Origin: Actinomycetes bacterium
GTDB taxonomy: Bacteria > Actinomycetota > Actinomycetes > DATJPE01
Direction: 5' to 3'
NCBI GenBank assembly: GCA_035506535.1
Contig: DATJPE010000075.1
Span: 25,896-89,895, forward strand
DNA: 64,000 bases
Of this stretch, positions 50,454-57,985 are shown piece after piece. Below the pieces are notes generated by a model that saw nothing but the letters and a program-made list of their open reading frames with translations, was not told where the DNA came from and did no database searches. The translations under genes were made by a program, and so were the position numbers. Numbering within the stretch: position 1 is the first letter of the stretch; every line of letters starts with the position of its first letter.

Positions 50454-51952
50454 TGGACGTCGTCCTGCTCGGTACGGGCTCCGCGGACGGCTGGCCGAAC
50501 GCGTTCTGCCGCTGCGCCTCCTGCGCGGCCGAGCGCTCGGCGGGGCGGGTCCGCCTGCAGACGTGCGCGCTGGTCGACGGCGTCCTGCTGCTCGACTGCG
50601 GGCCGACCGCCCCGTTCGCGGCGGGGCGGGCCGGGCGCTCGCTCGCTGGCGTCCGGCACCTGCTGCTCACCCACGCGCACGTCGACCACACCGCGCCGGC
50701 GGCGCTGCTGTGGCGGGCCTGGGCCGAGCGGGCGGAGCCGCTGACGTTGCACGGGCCGGCGGCCGCGGTCGAGGCGTGCCGGCCGTGGCTCGGGCCGCGG
50801 GACCCGGTGACGCTGCACGAGGTGCGGGCGGGCGAGGTGTTCGAGTGCGACGGGTACCGGGTCGCCGCGCTGCCCGCCACCCACGGCGACGAGGTGACCG
50901 GCGAGTGCGTGCTGTGGGACGTGACCGGCCCGGACGCCGCACGCCTGCTCTACGCGACCGACACCGGCCCGCTCTCCGAGGGGGCGCTCGCCTCGCTGGG
51001 GACCTACGACCTCCTGCTGCTGGAGGAGACCTTCGGCGACGCGGTCGGGCTGGGTGGCGACCACCACGACCTCCGCTCGTTCCCGGCGACCCTGGCCGAG
51101 TTGCGCCGGCGCGGCGCGGTGACGCCCGCGACGAGGGTGGTCGCCATCCACCTGAGCCACCACAACCCGCCCACCTCCCAGCTGCGCCGCCGTCTCGCCC
51201 CCTGGGGCGCCGAGGTCCTCGACGACGCCACCCTCCTGCAGCTTTGTTCGAATGAACGCGGCATTCCTCCAATAGGTCCGACTGAACGCCGCGTTCATTC
51301 GAAGCAAGCTCCGGCGGGGGGTGGGGGGCGGACGTTCGTGGTGGGTGGCGCACGGTCGGGGAAGTCTGGGTACGCCGAGGCGCTGCTCGCCGACCGGGCC
51401 GCGGTGACCTATGTGGCCACCGGCGGCGAGCGGCCCGGCGACGAGGAGTGGTCGGCCCGGGTGGCGGCCCACCGGCGTCGCCGGCCGCCGTCGTGGCGCA
51501 CGGTCGAGGCCGGGGACTCGCCGGGGACGGCCGGGGACCCGGCGGCGGCGGTACGCGCTGCCGCGCCCAGCGACGCCGTCCTCATCGACTGCCTCACCCT
51601 GTGGCTGACCCGGCTGCTCGACGTCTCCGGCGCGTGGGAGGACCCGGACCGGGCGGCGGCCGTCACCGACGCCGCAGCGGCCGACCTCGTCGCGGCCCTG
51701 CGCGCCACCCCCGCCCGTGTGGTCGTCGTCTCCAACGAGGTCGGGCAGGGGATCGTCCCCGCGACCCGGTCCGGACGGGTGTTCCGTGACGAGCTGGGCC
51801 GGCTCAACGCGGCCGTCGCCGCCGCGTGCGAAGAGGTCGTCTGGCTGGTCGCCGGGCGCGCTCTCGCGCTGGCCGAGCCGTCGGGCACCATCGTGGACGC
51901 GTCGACCCCGGACGCGCAGCGAAGCGACCCCACCTGGAGGCAAGCACCGTGA
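50453..51952 (+). CDS. cobU: MBL-fold domain fused to adenosylcobinamide kinase/guanylyltransferase (CobU)
   Basis: A 499-residue two-domain protein. Residues 1-265 are a metallo-beta-lactamase domain like Phn[30 protein letters not shown] (HxHxDH) and LSHHNPP. Residues about 290-499 are CobU: P-loop [38 protein letters not shown] and [10 protein letters not shown]. CobU phosphorylates adenosylcobinamide and activates it with GTP. In the linker (about 266-285) a 53-bp palindromic repeat is read in frame, encoding [21 protein letters not shown] recall the MBL-CobU fusion from streptomycetes. The MBL domain might supply a missing phosphatase. The ATG overlaps the S gene (TGATG). Confidence 0.9.
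   Translation: MDVVLLGTGSADGWPNAFCRCASCAAERSAGRVRLQTCALVDGVLLLDCGPTAPFAAGRAGRSLAGVRHLLLTHAHVDHTAPAALLWRAWAERAEPLTLHGPAAAVEACRPWLGPRDPVTLHEVRAGEVFECDGYRVAALPATHGDEVTGECVLWDVTGPDAARLLYATDTGPLSEGALASLGTYDLLLLEETFGDAVGLGGDHHDLRSFPATLAELRRRGAVTPATRVVAIHLSHHNPPTSQLRRRLAPWGAEVLDDATLLQLCSNERGIPPIGPTERRVHSKQAPAGGGGRTFVVGGARSGKSGYAEALLADRAAVTYVATGGERPGDEEWSARVAAHRRRRPPSWRTVEAGDSPGTAGDPAAAVRAAAPSDAVLIDCLTLWLTRLLDVSGAWEDPDRAAAVTDAAAADLVAALRATPARVVVVSNEVGQGIVPATRSGRVFRDELGRLNAAVAAACEEVVWLVAGRALALAEPSGTIVDASTPDAQRSDPTWRQAP
51247..51303. repeat. interspersed palindromic element, copy 2, inside a coding region
   Basis: TTCGAATGAACGCGGC at 51247-51262 and its complement GCCGCGTTCATTCGAA ending at 51303 frame a loop with TAGGTCCG, like copy 1 at 40845. 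The two copies are identical over most of their length; the changes are CGGCATTC instead of CGGCGTTC in the left arm and ACTGAACG instead of TAGGAACG in the right. It lies between the MBL and CobU domains and is read through in frame. Its length is a multiple of three, as needed for a tolerated insertion. Confidence 0.85.
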
Positions 51953-53052
51953 GCGTCGACCTCGGCGCCTTCGAGCGCACCGTCGGGCTGCCCGACGACC
52001 TCTCCGCCCAGCGCGCGGCCGAGCGCCAGGCGCGGCTGACCAAGCCGGCCGGGTCGCTCGGCCGGCTGGAGGAGCTCGCCGTGTGGCTCGCCGGGGTCCA
52101 GGGCGACTGCCCGCCCCGCCCCCTCGACCGGGTGAGCGTCGTGGTGTTCGCCGCGGACCACGGCGTGGCGCGGGCCGGCGTCAGCGCGTACCCGCCCGAG
52201 GTCACCGCGCAGATGGTCCGCAACTTCTTGGCCGGCGGCGCGGCGGTCAACGTGCTGGCCCGACTCGCGGGGGCGTCGGTGCGGGTCCTCGACATCGGGG
52301 TCGACGTGGACTGGGAGGCCGCCGGACCGGTACCCGAGGCCGTGACGGCGTACAAGGTGTGCCGTGGCAGCGGCGACCTGTCGACGGGACCCGCGCTGAC
52401 CCGCGAGGAGGCCGAGGCGGCCTTCCAGGCGGGCGTGGCCGTCGCCGACGAGGAGGTCGACGCCGGAGCCGACCTCCTCGTCCCCGGTGACATGGGGATC
52501 GGGAACACCACGCCGGCCGCCGCGCTGACCGCGGTCCTGACCGGGACCGACGTGGCCTCGGTAGTGGGTCGCGGCACCGGGATCGACGACCAGACGTGGA
52601 TGCGCAAGGCGGCGGCGGTCCGCGACGCCGCCCGCCGTGGCCGCCCGCTGGTCGGCGACCTGATCGGCCTGCTCGCCGAGTGCGGCGGCGCGGACATCGC
52701 GGCCACCACCGGCTTCGTCGTGCAAGCCGCGGTACGCCGGACCCCGGTGCTGCTCGACGGGGTCGTGTCGGCGACAGCCGCCCTCGTGGCGCAGCGCATC
52801 TCGACGCGGACCACCGGCTGGTACCTCGCCGCCCACCGCTCGACCGAGCCAGCCCAGCACTACGCCCTCGAACGGCTGCAGCTCGAGCCGGTCCTCGACC
52901 TCGGGCTGCGCCTCGGCGAGGGCTCGGGGGCCCTCGTCGTCCTCCCCCTGCTGCGCGCGGCCCAGGCGACCCTGGCCGAGATGGCGACCTTCGAGGAGGC
53001 GGGTGTCTCCGAGCGGGCCGGTGCGTCCGACGGCATCACCGACGTGACGTGA
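51949..53052 (+). CDS. cobT: nicotinate-nucleotide--dimethylbenzimidazole phosphoribosyltransferase
   Basis: A 367-residue CobT that activates the lower-ligand base of cobalamin to alpha-ribazole phosphate. Motifs seen are [36 protein letters not shown], the Gly-rich [14 protein letters not shown] and the C-terminal [15 protein letters not shown] with the catalytic Glu. The GTG at 51949 has GGAGG 7-8 nt upstream and overlaps the cobU stop; its stop overlaps cobS. The base source (bluB or scavenging) is not in the window. In M. tuberculosis cobT and cobS are also adjacent at this part of the map (Rv2207-Rv2208). Confidence 0.94.
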   Translation: MSVDLGAFERTVGLPDDLSAQRAAERQARLTKPAGSLGRLEELAVWLAGVQGDCPPRPLDRVSVVVFAADHGVARAGVSAYPPEVTAQMVRNFLAGGAAVNVLARLAGASVRVLDIGVDVDWEAAGPVPEAVTAYKVCRGSGDLSTGPALTREEAEAAFQAGVAVADEEVDAGADLLVPGDMGIGNTTPAAALTAVLTGTDVASVVGRGTGIDDQTWMRKAAAVRDAARRGRPLVGDLIGLLAECGGADIAATTGFVVQAAVRRTPVLLDGVVSATAALVAQRISTRTTGWYLAAHRSTEPAQHYALERLQLEPVLDLGLRLGEGSGALVVLPLLRAAQATLAEMATFEEAGVSERAGASDGITDVT

Positions 53053-53870
53053 CGGCACGGTCCCGGTGGCGCGATGCCGCCCGGCTCTGTGTGGGCACGT
53101 TCACCGCCCTGCCCGTACGTCCTCCCGACCGGGTCGACCGTGCGGTGGCGGGCCGGGCGATGCTGCTGGCCCCGCTGACCGGCGGGGTGCTCGGGCTGGT
53201 GGCGGCGGTCGTGCTCTTCGCGGCCCGCCACGCCTACCACGAGCCGCTGCTCCCCGCGGCGCTCGCGGTGGCCACGTGGGCGCTGCTCACCCGCGGGCTG
53301 CACCTCGACGGGCTGGCCGACACCGCCGACGGGTTCGGCGCGGGGGCCACCCGTGGCCGTGCCCGGGCCCTGGAGGTGATGCGGTCCGGCGACGTCGGGC
53401 CGTTCGGTGTCGCCGCCGTGGTGCTCGTCGTCCTGCTCCAGGTCGCCGCGCTCTCCGACGCGGTGCTGCACGGCCTCGGGACGCAGGCGGTGATCGGCGC
53501 CGCGGTCGTGGGGCGGCTCGCGGTGACCTACGCCTGCCTGCGCGGTGTCCCCGCCGCACGCCCCGACGGCCTGGGGTCGGCCGTGGCGGGCTCGGTACCC
53601 CTCGCGGGCGCGCTCGTCGTCACCGCGGCCGTCCTCGGGGGCGGTCTCCTGGTCGGCGGCGTCCTCGACGACGACGCCGGGCGCACGCCCGCGCTGCTGG
53701 CCGTGCTCTCGGTCCCCGTCGGGGTGGCCGCGGGCGGGCTCGTCGTCGTCGCGGCCTGCCGTCGGCTGGGCGGGATCACCGGCGACGTCCTCGGCGCCTG
53801 CCTGGAGGTGGCCACCGCCGCGGCGCTGCTCGTGCTCGCGGCCTGGCCGGTCGGGCTGCCCCCCGGCTGA
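53049..53870 (+). CDS. cobS: adenosylcobinamide-GDP ribazoletransferase (cobalamin synthase)
   Basis: A 273-residue membrane enzyme joining adenosylcobinamide-GDP to alpha-ribazole, the last step of the nucleotide loop. It has [14 protein letters not shown] at the start, the Asp-rich [15 protein letters not shown] (about 84-98) where Mg2+ binds, and [12 protein letters not shown], with about seven helices after it. The GTG overlaps the cobT stop (GTGA). It ends the operon begun by the riboswitch: surface capture, import and lower-loop assembly, but no corrin ring genes. The 99 bases that follow carry the promoter motif of the next locus. Confidence 0.93.
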   Translation: MTARSRWRDAARLCVGTFTALPVRPPDRVDRAVAGRAMLLAPLTGGVLGLVAAVVLFAARHAYHEPLLPAALAVATWALLTRGLHLDGLADTADGFGAGATRGRARALEVMRSGDVGPFGVAAVVLVVLLQVAALSDAVLHGLGTQAVIGAAVVGRLAVTYACLRGVPAARPDGLGSAVAGSVPLAGALVVTAAVLGGGLLVGGVLDDDAGRTPALLAVLSVPVGVAAGGLVVVAACRRLGGITGDVLGACLEVATAAALLVLAAWPVGLPPG

Positions 53871-53901
53871 GCGTCGGCGGCCCGGGACGGACAGGTGGGT
53901 C

Positions 53902-53930
53902 GTATCAGGCCAGCACGCGAGGGCTCTGTC
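53902..53930 (+). promoter_or_regulatory. GTATCAG-N13-GGCTCTGTC promoter-like motif, copy A
   Basis: GTATCAG (53902-53908) and GGCTCTGTC (53922-53930) are separated by 13 bases, 40 bases before the start of a LuxR-type regulator. The same two blocks with the same spacing occur at 61425 and, on the minus strand, at 63305, both upstream of genes of the sigma/CHAT locus. I read them as -35 and -10 elements of an ECF-type sigma factor. The spacer sequences differ, so only the blocks are conserved. Confidence 0.75.
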
Positions 53931-53969
53931 GGGACGACGAAAGGCCCACGACCGCCCCCGGAGCACGCC

Positions 53970-54623
53970 ATGACCCAGACTCTCGGCCGCCGGACGACCC
54001 GTACCCGCGTCGTCATCCTCGCCCCCGACCCCGTCTCCCGCGCCGGCGTCGCCAGCGTGCTCCGCTTCCGCGGGGAGCTCGAGATGGTGGGGCTCAGCGC
54101 CCTCACCGACCCGAGCGGCGCCCGCGCCGACGTCGCCGTGGTCGTCGCCGACCGGATCGACCGAGAGACTCTGGGACGGGTGCGCGCGATCCGTCAGGCC
54201 GGCGCCCGGGTCGTCCTGCTCGCGCGGGACCTCGACGGCGTCGACCCGCTCGAGACGGTCGACGCGGGAGTCAGCGCGATGGTCCGCCGCGTCGAGGCGA
54301 GCGACGAACGCCTGACCGAGGCCATCCGGGTGGCGGCCGCCGGGGACGGCTCCCTGCCGGGCGACCTGGTCGACCACCTCCTGCAGCAGGTCGGGGCAGA
54401 ACGCGACCCGGTCGAGCAGCGCGAACCCGTCCCCGCCTTCACTCATCGCGAGCTGCGCATCCTGCGGCTGCTCGCCGACGGCCTGTCCACCCTGGAGATC
54501 GCGCGCGAGCTCGCCTACAGCGAGCGGACCATCAAGGCCGCGGTCCACGCGATGACGACCCGGCTGGGGCTGCGCAACCGCTCGCACGCGGTCGCGTTCG
54601 CCGTCCGCAAGGGCCTGATCTGA
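53970..54623 (+). CDS. atypical LuxR-type response regulator of the sigma/CHAT locus
   Basis: A 217-residue protein. Residues 12-120 are a receiver-like fold (TRVVILAPDPVSRAGVASVL ... ADVAVVVADRIDRETL ... RVVLLARDLDG); the acidic pair is reduced to a single Asp and the switch Lys is replaced by Arg (MVRRVEAS). A normal LuxR HTH follows at about 148-205 (FTHRELRILRLLADGLS ... ERTIKAAVHAMTTRLG). No histidine kinase is encoded nearby. The ATG at 53970 has CGGAG about 8 nt upstream. A shorter paralogue without the HTH is encoded at 61.5 kb behind the same promoter motif. It probably acts without classical phosphorylation. Confidence 0.83.
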   Translation: MTQTLGRRTTRTRVVILAPDPVSRAGVASVLRFRGELEMVGLSALTDPSGARADVAVVVADRIDRETLGRVRAIRQAGARVVLLARDLDGVDPLETVDAGVSAMVRRVEASDERLTEAIRVAAAGDGSLPGDLVDHLLQQVGAERDPVEQREPVPAFTHRELRILRLLADGLSTLEIARELAYSERTIKAAVHAMTTRLGLRNRSHAVAFAVRKGLI

Positions 54624-54645
54624 CCCGACGCCGGGCCCGGCTCGG

Positions 54646-55482
54646 CTACGTCGGGCCGCGGAACTCCAGTCCGCAGCGGCCCCGGACGCCACCCCACCCC
54701 TCGACGGCGACGTCGGCCAGCAGCGTCTGCCGGATGTCCTCGCCGAGGTCGTTGTAGGACTCGCGGTCGGCGCTCGCGGTCAGCCGCACCTGGCGTCGCG
54801 GCGCCCGCGCGCGCAGCGCGAACGAGGTCTCGTCCCCGGAGCCGGTGATCCGGCCGTACGCCGGCGCGACGACCTGCGTCGTGCGCCCGCCACCGTCCAC
54901 GACGACGTACCCGCCGTACACGCTCGCCCGCGGGACCCGCCACAGCCGGGTCCGCATGAGGACGGCCTCGAGGATCGTGTCGCCGCCGTCGAGGCCGTCG
55001 GCGGAGATCCACACCCACGAGGCCGGCAGGCGCCGCCCCCAGTAGTGGGTGAGCGTTCCGCGCGCGTCGAGCAGCGTGAAGCGCTCCCCCGCGACCTCCA
55101 CCACCCCGGAGAAGCGGGCACGGGGCCGCGACACGAGCTCCAGGTCGAAGGGGTGCAGCCGCTTCGCCGCGGGCGGCACCGGATCGAGGCGGGCCGTGCC
55201 AGGGACGACGCGCAGGTCCCACCGAACGTCGTCGACCGCGCCGTCGATCAGCGTGGGGGTGAACGTGGCGTCGGCGATCTCGACCGTCGTCTCGCGCACC
55301 CGCCACGTGTGCGCCGTGTCGCGCAGGACCCGGCCCCGCCCGCGCACCCACAGGCTGACGCGGACCTCGGCCTCGCCGACCTCGCGGCGCACGATCCAGT
55401 CGACGAGGAACGCGAGGTCGCCGCTCACGACCTTGAGGAACCAGTACTCCAGCGCGGCGTCGCGCCCCGCGAAGTCCTCCAT
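54646..55482 (-). CDS. hypothetical protein, beta-rich, lipocalin-like guess
   Basis: A 278-residue soluble protein I do not recognise. It begins DFAGRDAALEYWFLKVVSG, and has repeated beta-strand patterns (EVRVSLWVRGRG, TLLDARGTLTHYWGRR, ASWVWISADGLDGGDT, TTQVVAPAYGRITG, DLGEDIRQTLLADVAVEGWGG). The mid-protein THYWGRRLPASWVW ... EAVLMR arrangement resembles the tocopherol-cyclase/hydroxyneurosporene-synthase type of double lipocalin fold, but this is only an impression. There is no signal peptide. The ATG at 55482 is used. It follows the monooxygenase gene by 7 bases on the same strand, so they form a unit. Confidence 0.6.
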   Translation of the reverse strand: MEDFAGRDAALEYWFLKVVSGDLAFLVDWIVRREVGEAEVRVSLWVRGRGRVLRDTAHTWRVRETTVEIADATFTPTLIDGAVDDVRWDLRVVPGTARLDPVPPAAKRLHPFDLELVSRPRARFSGVVEVAGERFTLLDARGTLTHYWGRRLPASWVWISADGLDGGDTILEAVLMRTRLWRVPRASVYGGYVVVDGGGRTTQVVAPAYGRITGSGDETSFALRARAPRRQVRLTASADRESYNDLGEDIRQTLLADVAVEGWGGVRGRCGLEFRGPT

Positions 55483-55489
55483 CGCCGAC

Positions 55490-55819
55490 CTACTCCCTCG
55501 GCAGGGCCATCTCGGCCAGGCGTGACCAGTCCTCACCCGGCACCTCGACGTTGACGATGCGCGGGACCTCGGCCAGCGCCTGCGGTTGGTCGACCACCGC
55601 CTTCTTGAAGTGCTCGGAGCTCACGTGCGCCGCGCCGGCGGCACCGTCGCGGAAGGCCTCCAGCAGGACGAACTCATCCGGGTCGTCGACGCTGCGCGAC
55701 CAGTCGAACCACAGGTTCCCCGGCTCGGCGCGGGTGGCCGCGGTGAAGTCGGCGACCAGGTCCAGCCATCTGTCGCGCCAGTCCGGCTTCACCTTGAAGC
55801 GCACCACGATGAAGATCAT
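55490..55819 (-). CDS. ABM-type (antibiotic biosynthesis monooxygenase) family protein
   Basis: A 109-residue ferredoxin-fold protein of the ABM/quinol monooxygenase type: MIFIVVRFKVKPDWRDRWLDL, then FTAATRAEPGNLWFDWSRSVDDPDEFVLLEAFRD and HVSSEHFKKAV, the usual order of strand, helix and His-containing loop. Such proteins act as dimers on quinones or reactive small molecules. The ATG at 55819 has GAGGGG 7 nt upstream. The 218 bases upstream of it, up to the divergent membrane gene, hold no recognisable feature apart from short GC-rich repeats. Confidence 0.8.
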   Translation of the reverse strand: MIFIVVRFKVKPDWRDRWLDLVADFTAATRAEPGNLWFDWSRSVDDPDEFVLLEAFRDGAAGAAHVSSEHFKKAVVDQPQALAEVPRIVNVEVPGEDWSRLAEMALPRE

Positions 55820-56037
55820 CCGCACCCCTCCTGACGTACGCCGTCGAACGGACCGACCCACCTTCGGGTACCGAACACTCCGCGCGCCACCAGCACAAGT
55901 GCGCGCCCGCGTCTCGTCCCCGTTGCCCGTCATGTGGCGGCCTGCTCGTCACTCAGGGCCCGCGGAGTGACGTCGATCCCGCCACAAGTGGGCACAACGC
56001 TGCCGGGCGGCCCAGCCGGTGTGGCAGCCTTCCCAGC

Positions 56038-56652
56038 ATGGGGGACGGCTACCGTGCCGAGCGCCCGACGCGGCAGCGGACGATCCTGGGCTGGGCGATC
56101 GGACTGGGTGCGCTGGCGCTCATCGCCGCCGTCGGAATTCCCGCCGCGGTCCTCGGGACGCGTTCACTGGAGCGGCACGGGCTCATCACGTCGAGCAGCG
56201 CCAGCGGAGGGGGCTGCTGGTCCCCGGGCGGCCCCGACTGGCTGGTCGAGGTGGCAGTAGTCGGCGGGCTGGGCGCCCTGATCCTCGGTGGTCTCTGGGG
56301 CGGGCTCCTGCAAGAACGCTCAGGGGCTCCGGAGGCGGCGCCGCCTCCGGCGTATCCCCGACTGGACCGCGTCTTCCGCCTCGTCTATGCGCTCGCCTCG
56401 ATCGCCTTGCTGGTGGGCCTGGTCGGCCGCGGCGGGATGCGCGTGGCCCTGCTGGTCGCGGGCGAAGCGGTCATCCTCGCTGTCGGTCTGCTCATCGCCG
56501 GGCGCCCAAGCCGACGGGCCACCGGCGGTGCGCGCCACCTGCGTGCACGCACGTGGGCGCTCGGAGTGCTCTTCGTGCTCTGGGTGGGCGCTAGCCTCGC
56601 CGCACTGGTCACGATGATCGCGACCGGGACGAGTGGCCCGACCGCGTGCTGA
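56038..56652 (+). CDS. hypothetical membrane protein, four helices
   Basis: A 204-residue protein with hydrophobic helices at about 16-42, 70-90, 118-140 (weak), 132-152 and 172-193. The N-terminus is basic (GYRAERPTRQRT). One Cys is in a Gly-rich loop (SGGGCWSPGG) and the last residue is Cys. There are no motifs for transport or enzyme activity. The ATG at 56038 is used with no obvious ribosome site. It stands upstream of the subtilase gene in the same direction but 112 bases apart, so co-transcription is possible. Function unknown. Confidence 0.6.
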   Translation: MGDGYRAERPTRQRTILGWAIGLGALALIAAVGIPAAVLGTRSLERHGLITSSSASGGGCWSPGGPDWLVEVAVVGGLGALILGGLWGGLLQERSGAPEAAPPPAYPRLDRVFRLVYALASIALLVGLVGRGGMRVALLVAGEAVILAVGLLIAGRPSRRATGGARHLRARTWALGVLFVLWVGASLAALVTMIATGTSGPTAC

Positions 56653-56764
56653 GGTGGCGGTCGATCGGTCGGTCGGCCGTCCCGTTGACCCGCGCGGACG
56701 CTTCCGCCCGGCTCGGTGGACCCGATAGACACTCGGCTGGGGGTCGACACGAGGGAGAGGCACC

Positions 56765-57985
56765 GTGCAGGACTCGTCGTACTCGCCGCGCAAGCGGGAC
56801 GGGCTCACCTACCAGCAGCGACTCGCGGCCGACCTCGGCCACCGCACCTGGGACGGCGCTGTCCAGGTCGCCCCCGGACCGGACTACTGGTACGTCCCCG
56901 GTGAGGTGCTCCTCTCGACGGCCGCCGAGGACCGCTTCCACGGGCTGCTGCAGCGCTTCGCGAAGCCCGACCAGGAGTCCAACGAGGTGATGCGGCGCGG
57001 CGGCGTCGACGTACGGCGCTGGCTGCTCGGCGACCACGACGTGCCAGCCCTCGTCGCCACCCTGCAGCGGCTGGCCGACGACGACCCCGAGGTCTCGGTG
57101 GCGCCCAACCACGTGCTGCGCGGCGGGCCGAAGTACAAGGGCGGTCCGGCCACCGAGCCGGAGCCGGTCGCCGCGATGGCGCTCGGGGAGGACCGGCCCC
57201 GCACCGACGGCGCGCAGATCGCGGTCCTCGACACCGGCGTCTGGGCCGGCTGGACCAGCCAGCTCCCGCTGCGCGAGGTCGTCGTGCTCGGCCCCGACGA
57301 CATCGACGTCCTGGACGCCGACCACGACGGGATCCTCGACACCGAGGCGGGTCACGGCACGTTCATCTGCGGCCTGGTGGCCCAGGTGGCGCCCGCGCTG
57401 CGCATCGACCCCGGTCGGGTGCTGGACCCCACCGGCATCGGCACCGACTTCTCGGTGGCCCTCGAGCTGTTGCGAACCGAGGCGCCCGTCATCAACCTGT
57501 CCCTGGGGTGCTACACGGCCGAGGACCGCGCACCCCTCGCCCTCGACGGCGTGCTCGGGGCACTCGGGCCGGACCGCGTCGTCGTGGCCGCGGCCGGCAA
57601 CGACGCCACCACGCGGCCGTTCTGGCCGGCCGCGTTCAAGCACGTGGTCGCGGTGGGCGCGCTGGACACCACCGACCCCGACCACCCGCGGCCGGCCGCC
57701 TTCAGCAACCACGGGTCGTGGGTGGACGTCTGGGCGCCGGGAGTGGACCTGGCCAGCACCTACGTCGACGGGCACTGGCGGACCGCTGATGAGGACGCGC
57801 AGTTCGCCGGTTGGGCGAAATGGAGCGGTACGTCCTTCGCGGCACCCCTCGTCGCGGCGGAGATCGCACGTCGGGCCGTCAACGGCAGCGCCCGCGCCGC
57901 CATGCACGACCTGCTGGCCGAGCTGCCCGTCGACCCCGTCGTGGGGCTGGTCTACTCACCGCCCGTGGACGTGGTCGCGCGGTAG
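56765..57985 (+). CDS. cytoplasmic S8 (subtilisin-like) serine peptidase
   Basis: A 406-residue subtilase without a signal peptide. The catalytic triad is intact: Asp in AVLDTGVW (near 156), His in GHGTFICGLVAQ (near 197) and Ser in SGTSFAAPLVAAEIA (near 357); the oxyanion Asn is in VVAAAGND. The first 130 residues are a non-homologous N-terminal region (QRLAADLGHRTWDG ... EVSVAPNHVLRGG), probably an I9-like inhibitory domain, so the enzyme may be made as a zymogen. The GTG at 56765 follows GGGAGAGG. It is convergent with the CHAT gene and directly abuts it. A role in intracellular regulated proteolysis together with CHAT is inferred. Confidence 0.87.
   Translation: MQDSSYSPRKRDGLTYQQRLAADLGHRTWDGAVQVAPGPDYWYVPGEVLLSTAAEDRFHGLLQRFAKPDQESNEVMRRGGVDVRRWLLGDHDVPALVATLQRLADDDPEVSVAPNHVLRGGPKYKGGPATEPEPVAAMALGEDRPRTDGAQIAVLDTGVWAGWTSQLPLREVVVLGPDDIDVLDADHDGILDTEAGHGTFICGLVAQVAPALRIDPGRVLDPTGIGTDFSVALELLRTEAPVINLSLGCYTAEDRAPLALDGVLGALGPDRVVVAAAGNDATTRPFWPAAFKHVVAVGALDTTDPDHPRPAAFSNHGSWVDVWAPGVDLASTYVDGHWRTADEDAQFAGWAKWSGTSFAAPLVAAEIARRAVNGSARAAMHDLLAELPVDPVVGLVYSPPVDVVAR

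Noticed and set aside
52860..54692. 610-codon minus-strand frame opposite cobT, cobS and the LuxR-type regulator
   Set aside because: No recognisable sequence; three well-supported genes lie on the plus strand.
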